In this document: one piece after another, positions 7,334-15,530 of the stretch | How the letters are laid out: each line of letters opens with the position of its first letter | Numbering within the stretch: position 1 is the stretch's first letter | NCBI GenBank assembly: GCA_934702375.1 | Contig: CAKUYE010000006.1 | Span: forward strand, 1-64,000 | Source of the DNA: an uncultured Bacillota bacterium | GTDB taxonomy: Bacteria > Bacillota > Dehalobacteriia > UBA7702 | Direction of reading: 5' to 3' | DNA length: 64,000 nucleotides | Program-made: the position numbers and the translations under genes | The notes under the pieces: model-generated | What the model was told of the DNA's origin: nothing | Databases searched by the model: none | What the model saw: only the letters and a program-made list of their open reading frames with translations

Positions 7334-9304
7334 ATGGCAAAACCCACTTTTTATGTTACAACACCGATCTATTATCCCAGTGCAACGCTGCATATCGGTC
7401 ACTGCTACACCACAGTAGCCGCAGATACTCTTACCCGCTACAAAAAAATGCGGGGCTATGACGCCTATTTCCTGACCGGTTCCGACGAACACGGTCAGAA
7501 AATCGAACGTGCCGCCGCTGCCGCAGGTATGGAACCCATTCAGTACGTGGATCGGATTATTGCATCCTTCCAGGAACTCTGGAAGAAATTTGATATTGAT
7601 TACAGCGACTTTATCCGCACCACCGAACCTCGTCATGAAGAAGTGGTTTGCGATGTGTTCAATAAGCTGAAGGAAAAAGGCGATATTTATCTCGGCTCTT
7701 ACGAAGGTCACTATTGCGTTTCCTGTGAAACCTTCTTCACCGAAACTCAGATCAAGGAAGCCGAAGGCGTATGCCCCGATTGCGGCGGCCCTGTAGATAT
7801 CGTAAAGGAAGAAAGCTATTTCTTCAAACTCAGTAACTATGCGGATCGCCTTTTGGAATATATTGACAGCAATCCCGATTTTATCCAGCCGGTATCCCGC
7901 CGCAATGAAATGATTAACTTCATTAAGCAGGGTCTGGAAGATCTCAGCGTCAGCCGCACCACCTTCCGCTGGGGGATTCCTGTTCCCGGCGATCCCAAAC
8001 ACGTAATCTATGTTTGGCTGGATGCTCTTACCAACTATATCTCCGCCCTTGGCTACGGCAAAGGGGATGAACGCTTTGAAAAATACTGGCCTGCCGATGT
8101 GCACCTTGTCGGGAAGGATATCGTGCGCTTCCATACCATCATTTGGCCTATTATGCTGATGTCTCTTGACCTGCCTCTGCCCAAAAAGGTCTTTGCCCAT
8201 GGCTGGATCCTTGTAAACGAAGGGAAAATGTCCAAGAGCAAGGGGAATGTTGTTGATCCGATGGTATTGGCAGATAAATACAGCACCGATGCCCTTCGCT
8301 ATTTCCTGCTGAGAGAATTTATCTTCGGTACCGATGGCAACTATTCCGAAGATGTTCTGATCAACCGTATCAATGTAGACCTTGCCAACGACTATGGTAA
8401 TTTGCTTTCCCGGACCACGGCGATGATCACGAAATTCCAAAACGGGATCATCGAAGCCCCGGCGGAAAAAACGGAATTTGATGATGAGCTGCTTGAGCTC
8501 TTTAAGACGGTTCCCGAGGAAATGGCGGAATATATGGAGAAATTGGAATTCCACAATGCTTTTGCCGCCATTTGGAAGATCATTACCAAAGCCAATAAAT
8601 ATATTGACGAATGCGCTCCCTGGGCATTGAATAAAAATGGTGAAACCGCCAAGCTGGCTACGGTTCTCTACAACATGGCCGAAGCCATTCGTATCGCCAC
8701 CATTTTGCTGACTCCGGTGATGCCCAATACGCCGGCAAAGGTCTTTGCTCAGCTGGGCATTGCCGAGGATAAGGACCTTCAGACCTGGGATGCCCTCGGT
8801 TACGGCGGCATTAAAGCCGGTACCGAAATCCATCGCGGCGATGCCATCTTCCCCCGTCTGGAATTAGAAACCGAAGACGCACCGAAGAAGGATAAAAAAG
8901 AAAAAAAAGAACAAAAGCAAAAGGAAAAACAGCCGAAGAAAGCCGAAAAGGTCGAGGAAAAGGCTGCCAAGGAAGAAAACAACGGTCTCATCACCATTGA
9001 TGACTTCTCCAAGGTGGAACTGCGTATCGGTAAGATCCTGGCTTGTGAAAAGGTGGAAAATGCCGATAAGCTGCTGAAATCCACGGTAAAGATCGGTGAG
9101 GAAGAACGCACCATCGTTTCCGGCATTGCCAAATATTATGACCCTGCGGACCTTGTTGGTAAAAATGTGATTGTCGTTGCCAACTTGAAACCGGTAAAAC
9201 TTCGGGGTATTGAAAGCTACGGTATGCTCCTTTGTGCCGAAAAAGGCGATGCTTTGGAATTGATCACCGTAGATGCCATTGCCGACGGAGGCTCGGTCCA
9301 TTGA
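7334..9304 (+). CDS. metG: Methionyl-tRNA synthetase with C-terminal tRNA-binding domain
   Basis: 656 residues. It charges tRNA-Met with methionine. The HIGH motif (LHIGHCY) is near residue 20, the zinc-knuckle cysteines CVSC and CPDC near 130-150 and KMSKSKGNVV near 298. A Lys/Glu-rich linker around 520-550 precedes an EMAP/Trbp111-type OB-fold tRNA-binding domain beginning DFSKVELRIGKI. The start is ATG 7334 behind GGAG. The stop overlaps the tatD start in TTGA. Confidence 0.97.
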   Translation: MAKPTFYVTTPIYYPSATLHIGHCYTTVAADTLTRYKKMRGYDAYFLTGSDEHGQKIERAAAAAGMEPIQYVDRIIASFQELWKKFDIDYSDFIRTTEPRHEEVVCDVFNKLKEKGDIYLGSYEGHYCVSCETFFTETQIKEAEGVCPDCGGPVDIVKEESYFFKLSNYADRLLEYIDSNPDFIQPVSRRNEMINFIKQGLEDLSVSRTTFRWGIPVPGDPKHVIYVWLDALTNYISALGYGKGDERFEKYWPADVHLVGKDIVRFHTIIWPIMLMSLDLPLPKKVFAHGWILVNEGKMSKSKGNVVDPMVLADKYSTDALRYFLLREFIFGTDGNYSEDVLINRINVDLANDYGNLLSRTTAMITKFQNGIIEAPAEKTEFDDELLELFKTVPEEMAEYMEKLEFHNAFAAIWKIITKANKYIDECAPWALNKNGETAKLATVLYNMAEAIRIATILLTPVMPNTPAKVFAQLGIAEDKDLQTWDALGYGGIKAGTEIHRGDAIFPRLELETEDAPKKDKKEKKEQKQKEKQPKKAEKVEEKAAKEENNGLITIDDFSKVELRIGKILACEKVENADKLLKSTVKIGEEERTIVSGIAKYYDPADLVGKNVIVVANLKPVKLRGIESYGMLLCAEKGDALELITVDAIADGGSVH

Positions 9305-10095
9305 GTTTGAAGCTTTATGATACCCATGCCCATTTGAATGACGATGCCTTTGCCGAGGATGCTGCCGCTGCCTTTGAGCGGGCCTTTGCCGCCGGAGTGG
9401 AGCGGATAAACATTGTCGGCTGCGATGAAAAGACCTCTGCCGAGGCGGTGGCTTTTTCCCGGCAGTATGAAAATGTTTATGCCGTTGTCGGCGTGCATCC
9501 TTCGGACAGCGAACCCTACGATAATGCCCTGGAGGAAAAGCTGCGCCGCTGGGCTGCCACGGAAAAGGTGGTGGCCATTGGCGAGATCGGCCTTGATTAT
9601 CACTATGAGGATGATGTTCCGCCGGAGCACCAGCAAAAGATTTTTCGCCGTCAGCTTCGGCTCAGCCTGGAGCTGGGACTGCCCATCGTGATCCATAGCC
9701 GGGATGCCATGGAGGACACGGTGCGGATCTTACGGGAGGAACAGCCGCCGGATGGCTTCCGCGGTGTGTTTCACTGCTTTTCCGGCAGCTGGGAACAGGC
9801 AAAAATCTGTCTCGATCTGGGATTTTACCTTGGCTTTGATGGCCCTGTGACCTTCAAAAACGCTAAAAAGGCGGTGCGGGTTGTTACGGAAATGCCTTTG
9901 GAACGGCTGCTCATCGAAACGGATTGCCCCTATATGGCGCCGGAGCCTCTCCGGGGCCGCCGCAATGAACCGGCCTATGTTACCCATATCGCGGCAAAGA
10001 TTGCCGAGCTAAGGGGATTGGCTACGGAAGAGGTGGCAAAGATCACCTACGAAAACGGATGCACCCTCTTTGGACTTCCCACGGAAAAGTCCTGA
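9301..10095 (+). CDS. tatD: TatD-family metal-dependent hydrolase/DNase
   Basis: 264 residues. It has the TatD TIM-barrel metal ligands: THAHLND at the start, EIGLDYHY near 95, HSRDAMED near 130, HCFSG near 155 and ETDCPYMAP near 205. Family members are 3'-5' DNases or other phosphoesterases. The start is TTG 9301, which overlaps the metG stop. A GGAGG at 9287-9291 lies 9 bases upstream, and no ATG fits the family N-terminus. It is the last gene of the operon, before the terminator at 10121. The usual neighbours rnmV and ksgA are not adjacent here. Confidence 0.93.
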   Translation: MSLKLYDTHAHLNDDAFAEDAAAAFERAFAAGVERINIVGCDEKTSAEAVAFSRQYENVYAVVGVHPSDSEPYDNALEEKLRRWAATEKVVAIGEIGLDYHYEDDVPPEHQQKIFRRQLRLSLELGLPIVIHSRDAMEDTVRILREEQPPDGFRGVFHCFSGSWEQAKICLDLGFYLGFDGPVTFKNAKKAVRVVTEMPLERLLIETDCPYMAPEPLRGRRNEPAYVTHIAAKIAELRGLATEEVAKITYENGCTLFGLPTEKS

Positions 10096-10120
10096 GAAAG
10101 AGGGGCTATAAAACAAAACA

Positions 10121-10160
10121 AAAGGCTCTATGTACTTTTTTTGGTACATAGAGCCTTTTT
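10121..10160. terminator. Bidirectional terminator between tatD and the AraC gene
   Basis: AAAGGCTCTATGTAC and GTACATAGAGCCTTT form a 15-bp stem with T-rich sequence following on both strands. It closes both the tatD operon and the convergent regulator gene. Confidence 0.92.
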
Positions 10161-10166
10161 TATGTG

Positions 10167-11090
10167 TTAAGCCTCTTCTTGGGGGATCGGTTTTCGATGG
10201 TCATAAAGTTTGGGCGGGTTGTTTTGGGAAATCAACAATCGGTATTGACCCGGTGTAACGCCCTCAAGCTTGCGGAAGATCTTTGTAAAGTAGCTTTGAT
10301 CGGAAAAGCCGATCTGGTTGCTGATCTCTGCCAGGCTGAGGTCGGTTTCTGAGAGAAGGTTTTTGGATTTATTGATGCGCACCGAATTGAGGTAGGAGCG
10401 GAAGTTCGTATTCATCTTCTTATTGAATACACGGCTCAGGTGGGAGGAGTTGACATAGGCCTGCTTTGCCGCATCGTTAAGAGAGATATCTTTGCTGTAG
10501 TTGGACGCTACAAAGTTGATGATGGAATCCACCAGACTGGAGCTGGATTGATGACTGCTGATCCGCAGCGGTTCGGCAACGCCTTCGGGGCAAACGGAAA
10601 AATCGGCGGAGACCAATGCCGCCATCAGCTCGGAAACGCTGATGATATCGTTGATATCCCCTTTGGGGTAGTTGGAGAGCTCCTTATGCATTTCTTCGTA
10701 GGTGCTCTTTTTCAGGTTCCACATTGGCAGGATTTTTGTATCCAGGTATTCTTTGGGATCCTGGGTTAGAATCGGCCCGGCTTGAAGGGCTGCGGTCAAC
10801 TTATTGCCATGGAATACCGGTACAATGACATTGAAGAAACCGAAGGGGCAGGTGTAAATGATCTGCTTATTTACATTGGTTGCAATGTCGCATTGACTGT
10901 AAATGTGGTCGTAGCTCAGATTCAGCCCGCAGCTTTTGGCGATTTTCTGGCAAAAGCAGTTGCCCAGGTGGCAGCGGGGAACCTCTGTCAGCGTCCGATC
11001 CATCAGGTCGATAGCCAAGCAGGAGACGTTTGTAGTAATGTAAAGTAAACTTGCGATACGGGTCAATTTGTTAATCTCTTGGGATTCCAT
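10167..11090 (-). CDS. PocR-domain AraC-family transcriptional regulator
   Basis: 307 residues. The N-terminal half (about 10-170) resembles the PocR sensor domain, with a cysteine-rich segment around CHLGNCFC and TCPFGFF. The C-terminal 100 residues are an AraC-type double helix-turn-helix (AKQAYVNSSHLSRVFNKK and IGFSDQSYFTKIFRK). The start is ATG 11090, 6 bases behind AGGAGGT; an ATG two codons earlier touches the ribosome binding site. It is transcribed away from the BCCT/mttB cluster and is the obvious candidate activator for it; PocR domains often sense small organic compounds near such catabolic genes. A perfect 32-bp tandem repeat lies in its promoter region. Confidence 0.9.
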   Translation of the reverse strand: MESQEINKLTRIASLLYITTNVSCLAIDLMDRTLTEVPRCHLGNCFCQKIAKSCGLNLSYDHIYSQCDIATNVNKQIIYTCPFGFFNVIVPVFHGNKLTAALQAGPILTQDPKEYLDTKILPMWNLKKSTYEEMHKELSNYPKGDINDIISVSELMAALVSADFSVCPEGVAEPLRISSHQSSSSLVDSIINFVASNYSKDISLNDAAKQAYVNSSHLSRVFNKKMNTNFRSYLNSVRINKSKNLLSETDLSLAEISNQIGFSDQSYFTKIFRKLEGVTPGQYRLLISQNNPPKLYDHRKPIPQEEA

Positions 11091-11118
11091 GCGCATACCT
11101 CCTTTATATATAGTAACG

Positions 11119-11182
11119 ACTGTTATTTGCAGATATATATCTATCAATATACTGTTATTTGCAGATATATATCTATCAATAT
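11119..11182. repeat. Perfect 32-bp tandem duplication upstream of the regulator gene
   Basis: The 32 bases at 11119-11150 are repeated without change at 11151-11182. Each unit contains the palindrome AGATATATATCT and the motif TGTTATTTGC. It begins about 30 bases upstream of the regulator start codon, so it could double an operator or promoter element. Confidence 0.9.
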
Positions 11183-11473
11183 GATATGTAATGCTTATTT
11201 TAATAGCGTAACTTGTTCACGAATAATATTACTATTTAAACTATTATATCGTAATATCTTGCGATTTTCAAGATTGTCAAAAATATTTGCAATAATTTTC
11301 CAAACCATCAAAAAATTACCAAAGAAAACTGGTATTTCTGAAATAATTTTCATAAAATAGGATTTTTGTGCTGCCGGGACAAAATTTTCCCCCTTCGATG
11401 CAAGGTTTCTCTTAAAGGTTGAGTATTTTGTCCTATAATAAAACAAGAAAATAGAGTATATTTTGGTTACAAA

Positions 11474-11511
11474 GGATGAAAGAACAGAAACGGCAGATCT
11501 GCCGTTCATCC
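11474..11511 (+). promoter_or_regulatory. Palindromic hairpin in BCCT transporter leader
   Basis: AACGGCAGATCTGCCGTT (11489-11506) is a perfect 18-bp palindrome. Flanking GGATGAA and TTCATCC (11474-11480 and 11505-11511) can pair as well. It lies between the presumed promoter and the ribosome binding site, so it could be an operator or an RNA hairpin. Confidence 0.5.
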
Positions 11512-11548
11512 GGAGTATAAAATGAAGAAATAAAAGGAGGGATTCACC

Positions 11549-13144
11549 TTGAACAACAAGTCTCTTGCGGAAAAAAGAGAAACCGCGGTAAAAAGTAAAA
11601 CTGTACTGATTGTATCGGTCGTAATCGTCGTTGCCTTCACGATCTGGGGTGCTTTCTTTACCGAAAGTTGTGCGGCAGCGATCAATGTGGTAAACGACTT
11701 CCTTTGCCATGAACTTGGTTGGCTTTATTTATTAATGGCCGGTTTTTTTGTTTTCTTTGGACTATTTATTGCCTTTTCCAAATATGGCAAAATCAAGTTG
11801 GGTAAGGATGAGGACAAACCGGATTATGGCAACTTCCAGTGGTTCGCTCTTCTGTTCGGCGGCGGCATCGGTATTGGTCTGGTGTTTTGGGGAGTTGCAG
11901 AGCCCATGTTTCATATCCAAAGCAATCCGCTTTATGCGACAACGGATATTGATGTTGCCCGCAATGCGATCCGCATCGCTTTTATGCACGAAGGTATCCA
12001 TTGCTGGGCAATGTTCGCTGTTGTTGGTGCAGCCTTGGGTTACGCACAACATAGAAAAGGATTGCCCTGTCTTATCAGTTCCGGCTTCTATCCTCTTATC
12101 GGCGATAAGGTTTACGGACCTATCGGTAAAGTTATTGATATTATTGCTGTATTTGCCACGGTTTTCGGTATTTCCACCAGTCTTGGTCTGGGGGCGCTCC
12201 AGATCTCCGGCGGTCTTAATTACATCTATGGTATGGGTATTGACCCTTATAAAACCTGTATTGTTATTGGCATCATTACTGCATTGTTTACGCTGGCAAC
12301 GGTTTCCGGGCTGGAAAAAATGATGTCTAAGGTCGTAAATGCCAAGGTTTACTTGGCGATTGTCTTTATGGTCTTCTTGCTGGTCTTTGGTGGTTTCGTC
12401 TATATTATGCAGACAATGACCGATGTGTTTGGTGCCTATGTTTCTACCTTTATTCGTCAGACTTTCTGGCTGGGTAATCCCGAATGGCTTGGCGGTGGAT
12501 GGACTGTATTCTATTGGGCTTGGTGGATGGCTTGGTCTCCCTTCTGCGGACAGTTCTTTGCCCGTGTTTCCAAGGGGCGCACCCTTAAAGAAATGCTTCT
12601 TGCCGGAACATTGCTTCCTGCCGGTTTTTCCTTCCTTTGGATGATTATCTATGGCGGTGCCGGCATCAATATCAATAATCTTACCGGCGGTCTTATCATG
12701 CAGGCTACCAACAATGATTATACTACTGCCCTTTATTCCTTGTTGCAGCAGCTCCCTCTCTATCCTGTTATGGCTCCTCTTGCTTTGATCCTCGTCGTCC
12801 TTTGTTTTGTCGGTGCCGCAGACTCTGCAACCTTTGTTCTGCCAATGCTCACCTTGGGCGGTGAAATGAATCCCAGCAAAAAGTCTCGTGCTTTTTGGGG
12901 AATTGCCCAGGGTGCCGTTACTGTTGCTATTATTCTTGCCGGTGGCCAAGCTGCATTGAAAGCCTTGCAAACGGCTTCTGTTGTTGCGGCATTGCCCTTC
13001 ATGTTTGTCATGTTCGGCCTATGCATCGGCCTTTACTGGGCTTTGAAAACAGAATTGGATCCCTCTTTAAAAGGTCGCTTCCTCTTCCGTAAAGCTCCCA
13101 AGGCCGCAGTAGTGGAAGAAGAAGTCAAGACAACTGCGGAATAA
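11549..13144 (+). CDS. BCCT-family betaine/carnitine/choline transporter
   Basis: 531 residues with about 12 membrane segments. The family signatures GIGLVFWGVAEPM (near 110) and FYWAWWMAWSPFCGQFFARVSKGRT-like region (near 320-345) are present. Tryptophans of this second motif form the quaternary ammonium binding box in known members. It imports compounds such as glycine betaine, carnitine or proline betaine. The start is TTG 11549, 8 bases behind AAAGGAGG. Being directly upstream of the corrinoid and MttB genes, it probably supplies their substrate rather than an osmolyte. The last 20 residues are charged. Confidence 0.93.
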   Translation: MNNKSLAEKRETAVKSKTVLIVSVVIVVAFTIWGAFFTESCAAAINVVNDFLCHELGWLYLLMAGFFVFFGLFIAFSKYGKIKLGKDEDKPDYGNFQWFALLFGGGIGIGLVFWGVAEPMFHIQSNPLYATTDIDVARNAIRIAFMHEGIHCWAMFAVVGAALGYAQHRKGLPCLISSGFYPLIGDKVYGPIGKVIDIIAVFATVFGISTSLGLGALQISGGLNYIYGMGIDPYKTCIVIGIITALFTLATVSGLEKMMSKVVNAKVYLAIVFMVFLLVFGGFVYIMQTMTDVFGAYVSTFIRQTFWLGNPEWLGGGWTVFYWAWWMAWSPFCGQFFARVSKGRTLKEMLLAGTLLPAGFSFLWMIIYGGAGININNLTGGLIMQATNNDYTTALYSLLQQLPLYPVMAPLALILVVLCFVGAADSATFVLPMLTLGGEMNPSKKSRAFWGIAQGAVTVAIILAGGQAALKALQTASVVAALPFMFVMFGLCIGLYWALKTELDPSLKGRFLFRKAPKAAVVEEEVKTTAE

Positions 13145-13265
13145 CACAGGCTTCGATTTAACATTACATAAAATATATATAGATACAAAACAAGTATCGG
13201 TAAGCGGCACGAAAAACAGTGCATGAAAAAAAAACAACTTACAACCTACAACTTCATATTGCATT

Positions 13266-13309
13266 GCGCCGGAGGGCGCATACAAAGAACCCCTCGCAAT
13301 CCTTGCGAG
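13266..13309 (+). other. Two hairpins in the leader of the corrinoid protein gene
   Basis: GCGCC/GGCGC (13266-13279) and CTCGCAA/TTGCGAG (13293-13309) lie in the 220-base gap before the corrinoid gene. An A-rich run, not a T-run, follows, so they are not terminators on the plus strand. They could stabilise a processed 5' end. Confidence 0.4.
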
Positions 13310-13364
13310 ACGATAAAAAAATAAAAAATTCTCAAAGTAGAAGAAAGTTCAAGGAGGAAACAAA

Positions 13365-14003
13365 ATGGCAACTTTACAAGATCTCTCCAAAGCTGTAATC
13401 GAAGGTAAAAAGAACAGAGCAGTTAAAATCTCCCAGGCATTGGTCGATGACGGTGTTGCACCTCTCGATGTTATCAACAACGGTCTTATTGCCGGTATGA
13501 CTGAAGTCGGCGTCCGTTTCAAAGCCGGTCAGATGTTCGTTCCGGAAGTATTGATGGCTGCAGAAGCTATGTCCGCCGGTTCCGAATTGGTAAAACCCAT
13601 GCTCAATGCGGAAGATCTTCCTTCTATCGGTACCGTTCTTCTCGGCACCGTAAAAGGTGACCTCCATGACATCGGTAAAAACCTCGTTGGTATGATGCTG
13701 GAAAGCGTTGGTTTCACCGTAATCAACGCCGGTATCGACGTTGCTCCCGAAACCTTTGTTGCTCAGATCAAAGAATGCCATCCCGGCGTATTGGCGATGT
13801 CTGCCCTTCTTACCACCACCATGCTTCATATGAAAGATACCATCGAGCTTCTCAAAGAAGAAGGTATCCGTGAAGAAGTTAAAGTTATTATCGGCGGCGC
13901 CCCTGTTTCTCAGGACTTTGCTGATGAAATCTCCGCCGACGGTTTTGCTCCCGATGCTGCCAGCGCTGCTGACCTCTGCAAAAAATTGTTGGGCATTGCC
14001 TAA
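13365..14003 (+). CDS. Corrinoid (methyl-carrier) protein of methylamine/betaine demethylation
   Basis: 212 residues, the usual size of MtbC/MttC/MtgC-type proteins. An N-terminal four-helix methionine-synthase-like cap (1-85) is followed by a B12-binding Rossmann domain. The cobalt-ligating motif GDLHDIGKNLV is near residue 105, with the histidine of DxHxxG. It receives the methyl group from the MttB-type enzyme and would pass it to a second methyltransferase, which is not in this window. AAGGAGG is upstream of ATG 13365. It is the only corrinoid protein here and must serve both MttB homologues unless another is encoded elsewhere. Confidence 0.95.
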   Translation: MATLQDLSKAVIEGKKNRAVKISQALVDDGVAPLDVINNGLIAGMTEVGVRFKAGQMFVPEVLMAAEAMSAGSELVKPMLNAEDLPSIGTVLLGTVKGDLHDIGKNLVGMMLESVGFTVINAGIDVAPETFVAQIKECHPGVLAMSALLTTTMLHMKDTIELLKEEGIREEVKVIIGGAPVSQDFADEISADGFAPDAASAADLCKKLLGIA

Positions 14004-14045
14004 GTTTGACATTGCCGTCTCTCTTAATTGAAAGGAGTGAATGTA

Positions 14046-15515
14046 TTGTTTAGTACAACAAGTTTATATACCAAAGCCGGTTTCCAGGTAAATCAGAATA
14101 TTGAATGGAATATGCTGACCGAAGATCAGTGTGAAGTGATCGTTCTCACCGCTATGGAAATCCTCGAACGCACCGGTGCCGATGTTCTCTGCGCCGAAGC
14201 TCGCAAGACTCTTGCCGATTATGGCTGCTGGGTCGATGGCGACCGCGTACGCGTTCCCTCCCACAAAATGGAAAAAGCTCTCGCAGCTGCTCCTTCCCGC
14301 TTGACTCTCTGCGATCGTAATGGCAAACGCGCCATCATGATGGAAGCAGGTACCCCCCATTACGGCCCCGGCTTCGGCTGCAAAGAAGTTGTAGACGTTG
14401 CTTCCGGTGAAGTCCGTGCCATCGCCAAACAGGACGTTGCAGACGTTGCCAAGATCTGCGGCGGCCTGGAAAACATCGACTTCGTTATGGATAACGGCGC
14501 TCCCACCGACGTTCCCGCCGCTGCTGCCGAAGTGCATGCCTTTGAAGCGATCGTATCCAATACGGTAAAACCTGTTGTTCAGGAAGTTAAAAACGCAAAA
14601 CAGGCCGAAGCCATCATGAAAATGGCCTTTGCCGTTGCCGGCGGCGAAGAAAAATTCGCTCAGAATCCCTTCGTAGCCATCGTTGTTGAAAACGAAGAAG
14701 CTCTTTGCATCAGTGCCGAAGCCGCCTCTGTTGTCGCTGCTGCCGCTGCCAAAGGTTTCCCCGTTGTATTCTCCAACAAACTTATCACCGGTTTCACCGC
14801 TCCGGAAGAAAGCGCCGGCGCCATCGTTGCCGGTCTCGTAAACTCCCTGTTGGCCCTCGTTCTGGCGGAAGCTACCGCAGAAGGCGCTCCCTTCATCACC
14901 GGCGGTTTCTACACCATCAACGATATGGACAACGAAATGAACCCCTATGGCGCTCCCGAAATCAGCTTGATCAATGCCGGTTTCGCCGGTGTTCTCCGCT
15001 ACCTCAAAGTTCCGAGCTTTGGCTTTGGCGGTGGTTCTGACTCCAAGATCAGCGACGCTCAGATGGGTCTCGAAGCTTGCTTGTCCCTGATTCATGCGGG
15101 TCTTGCCGGCACCAACCTCATCTACGGCGCAGGTATCATGGAAACCGGTAATGTTGCCAGCCCCTATCTCCTCGTCATCGGCGATGAAATCATGGGTATG
15201 ACCCGCCGTATCATGCGCGGTGTTGAAATGGATGAAGATCGTCTCTGCCGCGGCGTCATCGACGACGTACAGCCCGGCGGCCATTATCTTGGCAGCGAAC
15301 ATACCAGATACTATTTCAAAGATGAACAGTTCTGGCCCAAACTGATGAATCGTAACCGCATCGACGACTGGACCGCAGCCGGCGCCAAGAGCCTTGGCCA
15401 GCGTGCAGCCGAAATGACCCAGCAATTACTCTCCGTGGCAGCTCCTCAGCTTCTTGATGATGCCGTTGCTGCCGAACTGAAGAAAATTGTTGCTGATGCA
15501 GAAGCTAGTTTATAA
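14046..15515 (+). CDS. MttB-family methyltransferase 1 (non-pyrrolysine)
   Basis: 489 residues. It belongs to the trimethylamine methyltransferase superfamily (TIM barrel). The frame is open throughout with no internal amber codon, so it lacks the pyrrolysine of true trimethylamine MttB. Non-pyrrolysine members demethylate quaternary amines such as glycine betaine (MtgB), proline betaine (MtpB), carnitine (MtcB) or butyrobetaine. The glycine-rich region FGFGGGSDSKISDAQ is near residue 330. The start is taken as TTG 14046, 8 bases behind AAAGGAG; upstream in-frame codons overlap the ribosome binding site. Its substrate cannot be read from sequence alone. Confidence 0.92.
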   Translation: MFSTTSLYTKAGFQVNQNIEWNMLTEDQCEVIVLTAMEILERTGADVLCAEARKTLADYGCWVDGDRVRVPSHKMEKALAAAPSRLTLCDRNGKRAIMMEAGTPHYGPGFGCKEVVDVASGEVRAIAKQDVADVAKICGGLENIDFVMDNGAPTDVPAAAAEVHAFEAIVSNTVKPVVQEVKNAKQAEAIMKMAFAVAGGEEKFAQNPFVAIVVENEEALCISAEAASVVAAAAAKGFPVVFSNKLITGFTAPEESAGAIVAGLVNSLLALVLAEATAEGAPFITGGFYTINDMDNEMNPYGAPEISLINAGFAGVLRYLKVPSFGFGGGSDSKISDAQMGLEACLSLIHAGLAGTNLIYGAGIMETGNVASPYLLVIGDEIMGMTRRIMRGVEMDEDRLCRGVIDDVQPGGHYLGSEHTRYYFKDEQFWPKLMNRNRIDDWTAAGAKSLGQRAAEMTQQLLSVAAPQLLDDAVAAELKKIVADAEASL

Positions 15516-15530
15516 GGAGGTCTATAGGTT

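Larger units (their letters stand above)
11091..11548. other. Regulatory region between the AraC regulator and BCCT genes
   Basis: A strongly AT-rich divergent region of about 460 bases. It holds the 32-bp tandem repeat (11119-11182), a TATAAT at 11434-11439 without a good -35, and a perfect palindrome in the BCCT leader (11489-11506). No gene is seen. Confidence 0.65.

Noticed and set aside
7217..8833. 538-codon open frame on the minus strand across metG
   Set aside because: It lies wholly antisense to metG, which has all catalytic motifs. The translation is low-complexity and matches no family; it follows from codon bias.
14064..15425. 453-codon open frame antisense to the first mttB-like gene
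   Set aside because: Shadow of a strongly biased coding sequence; no ribosome binding site and no recognisable domain.
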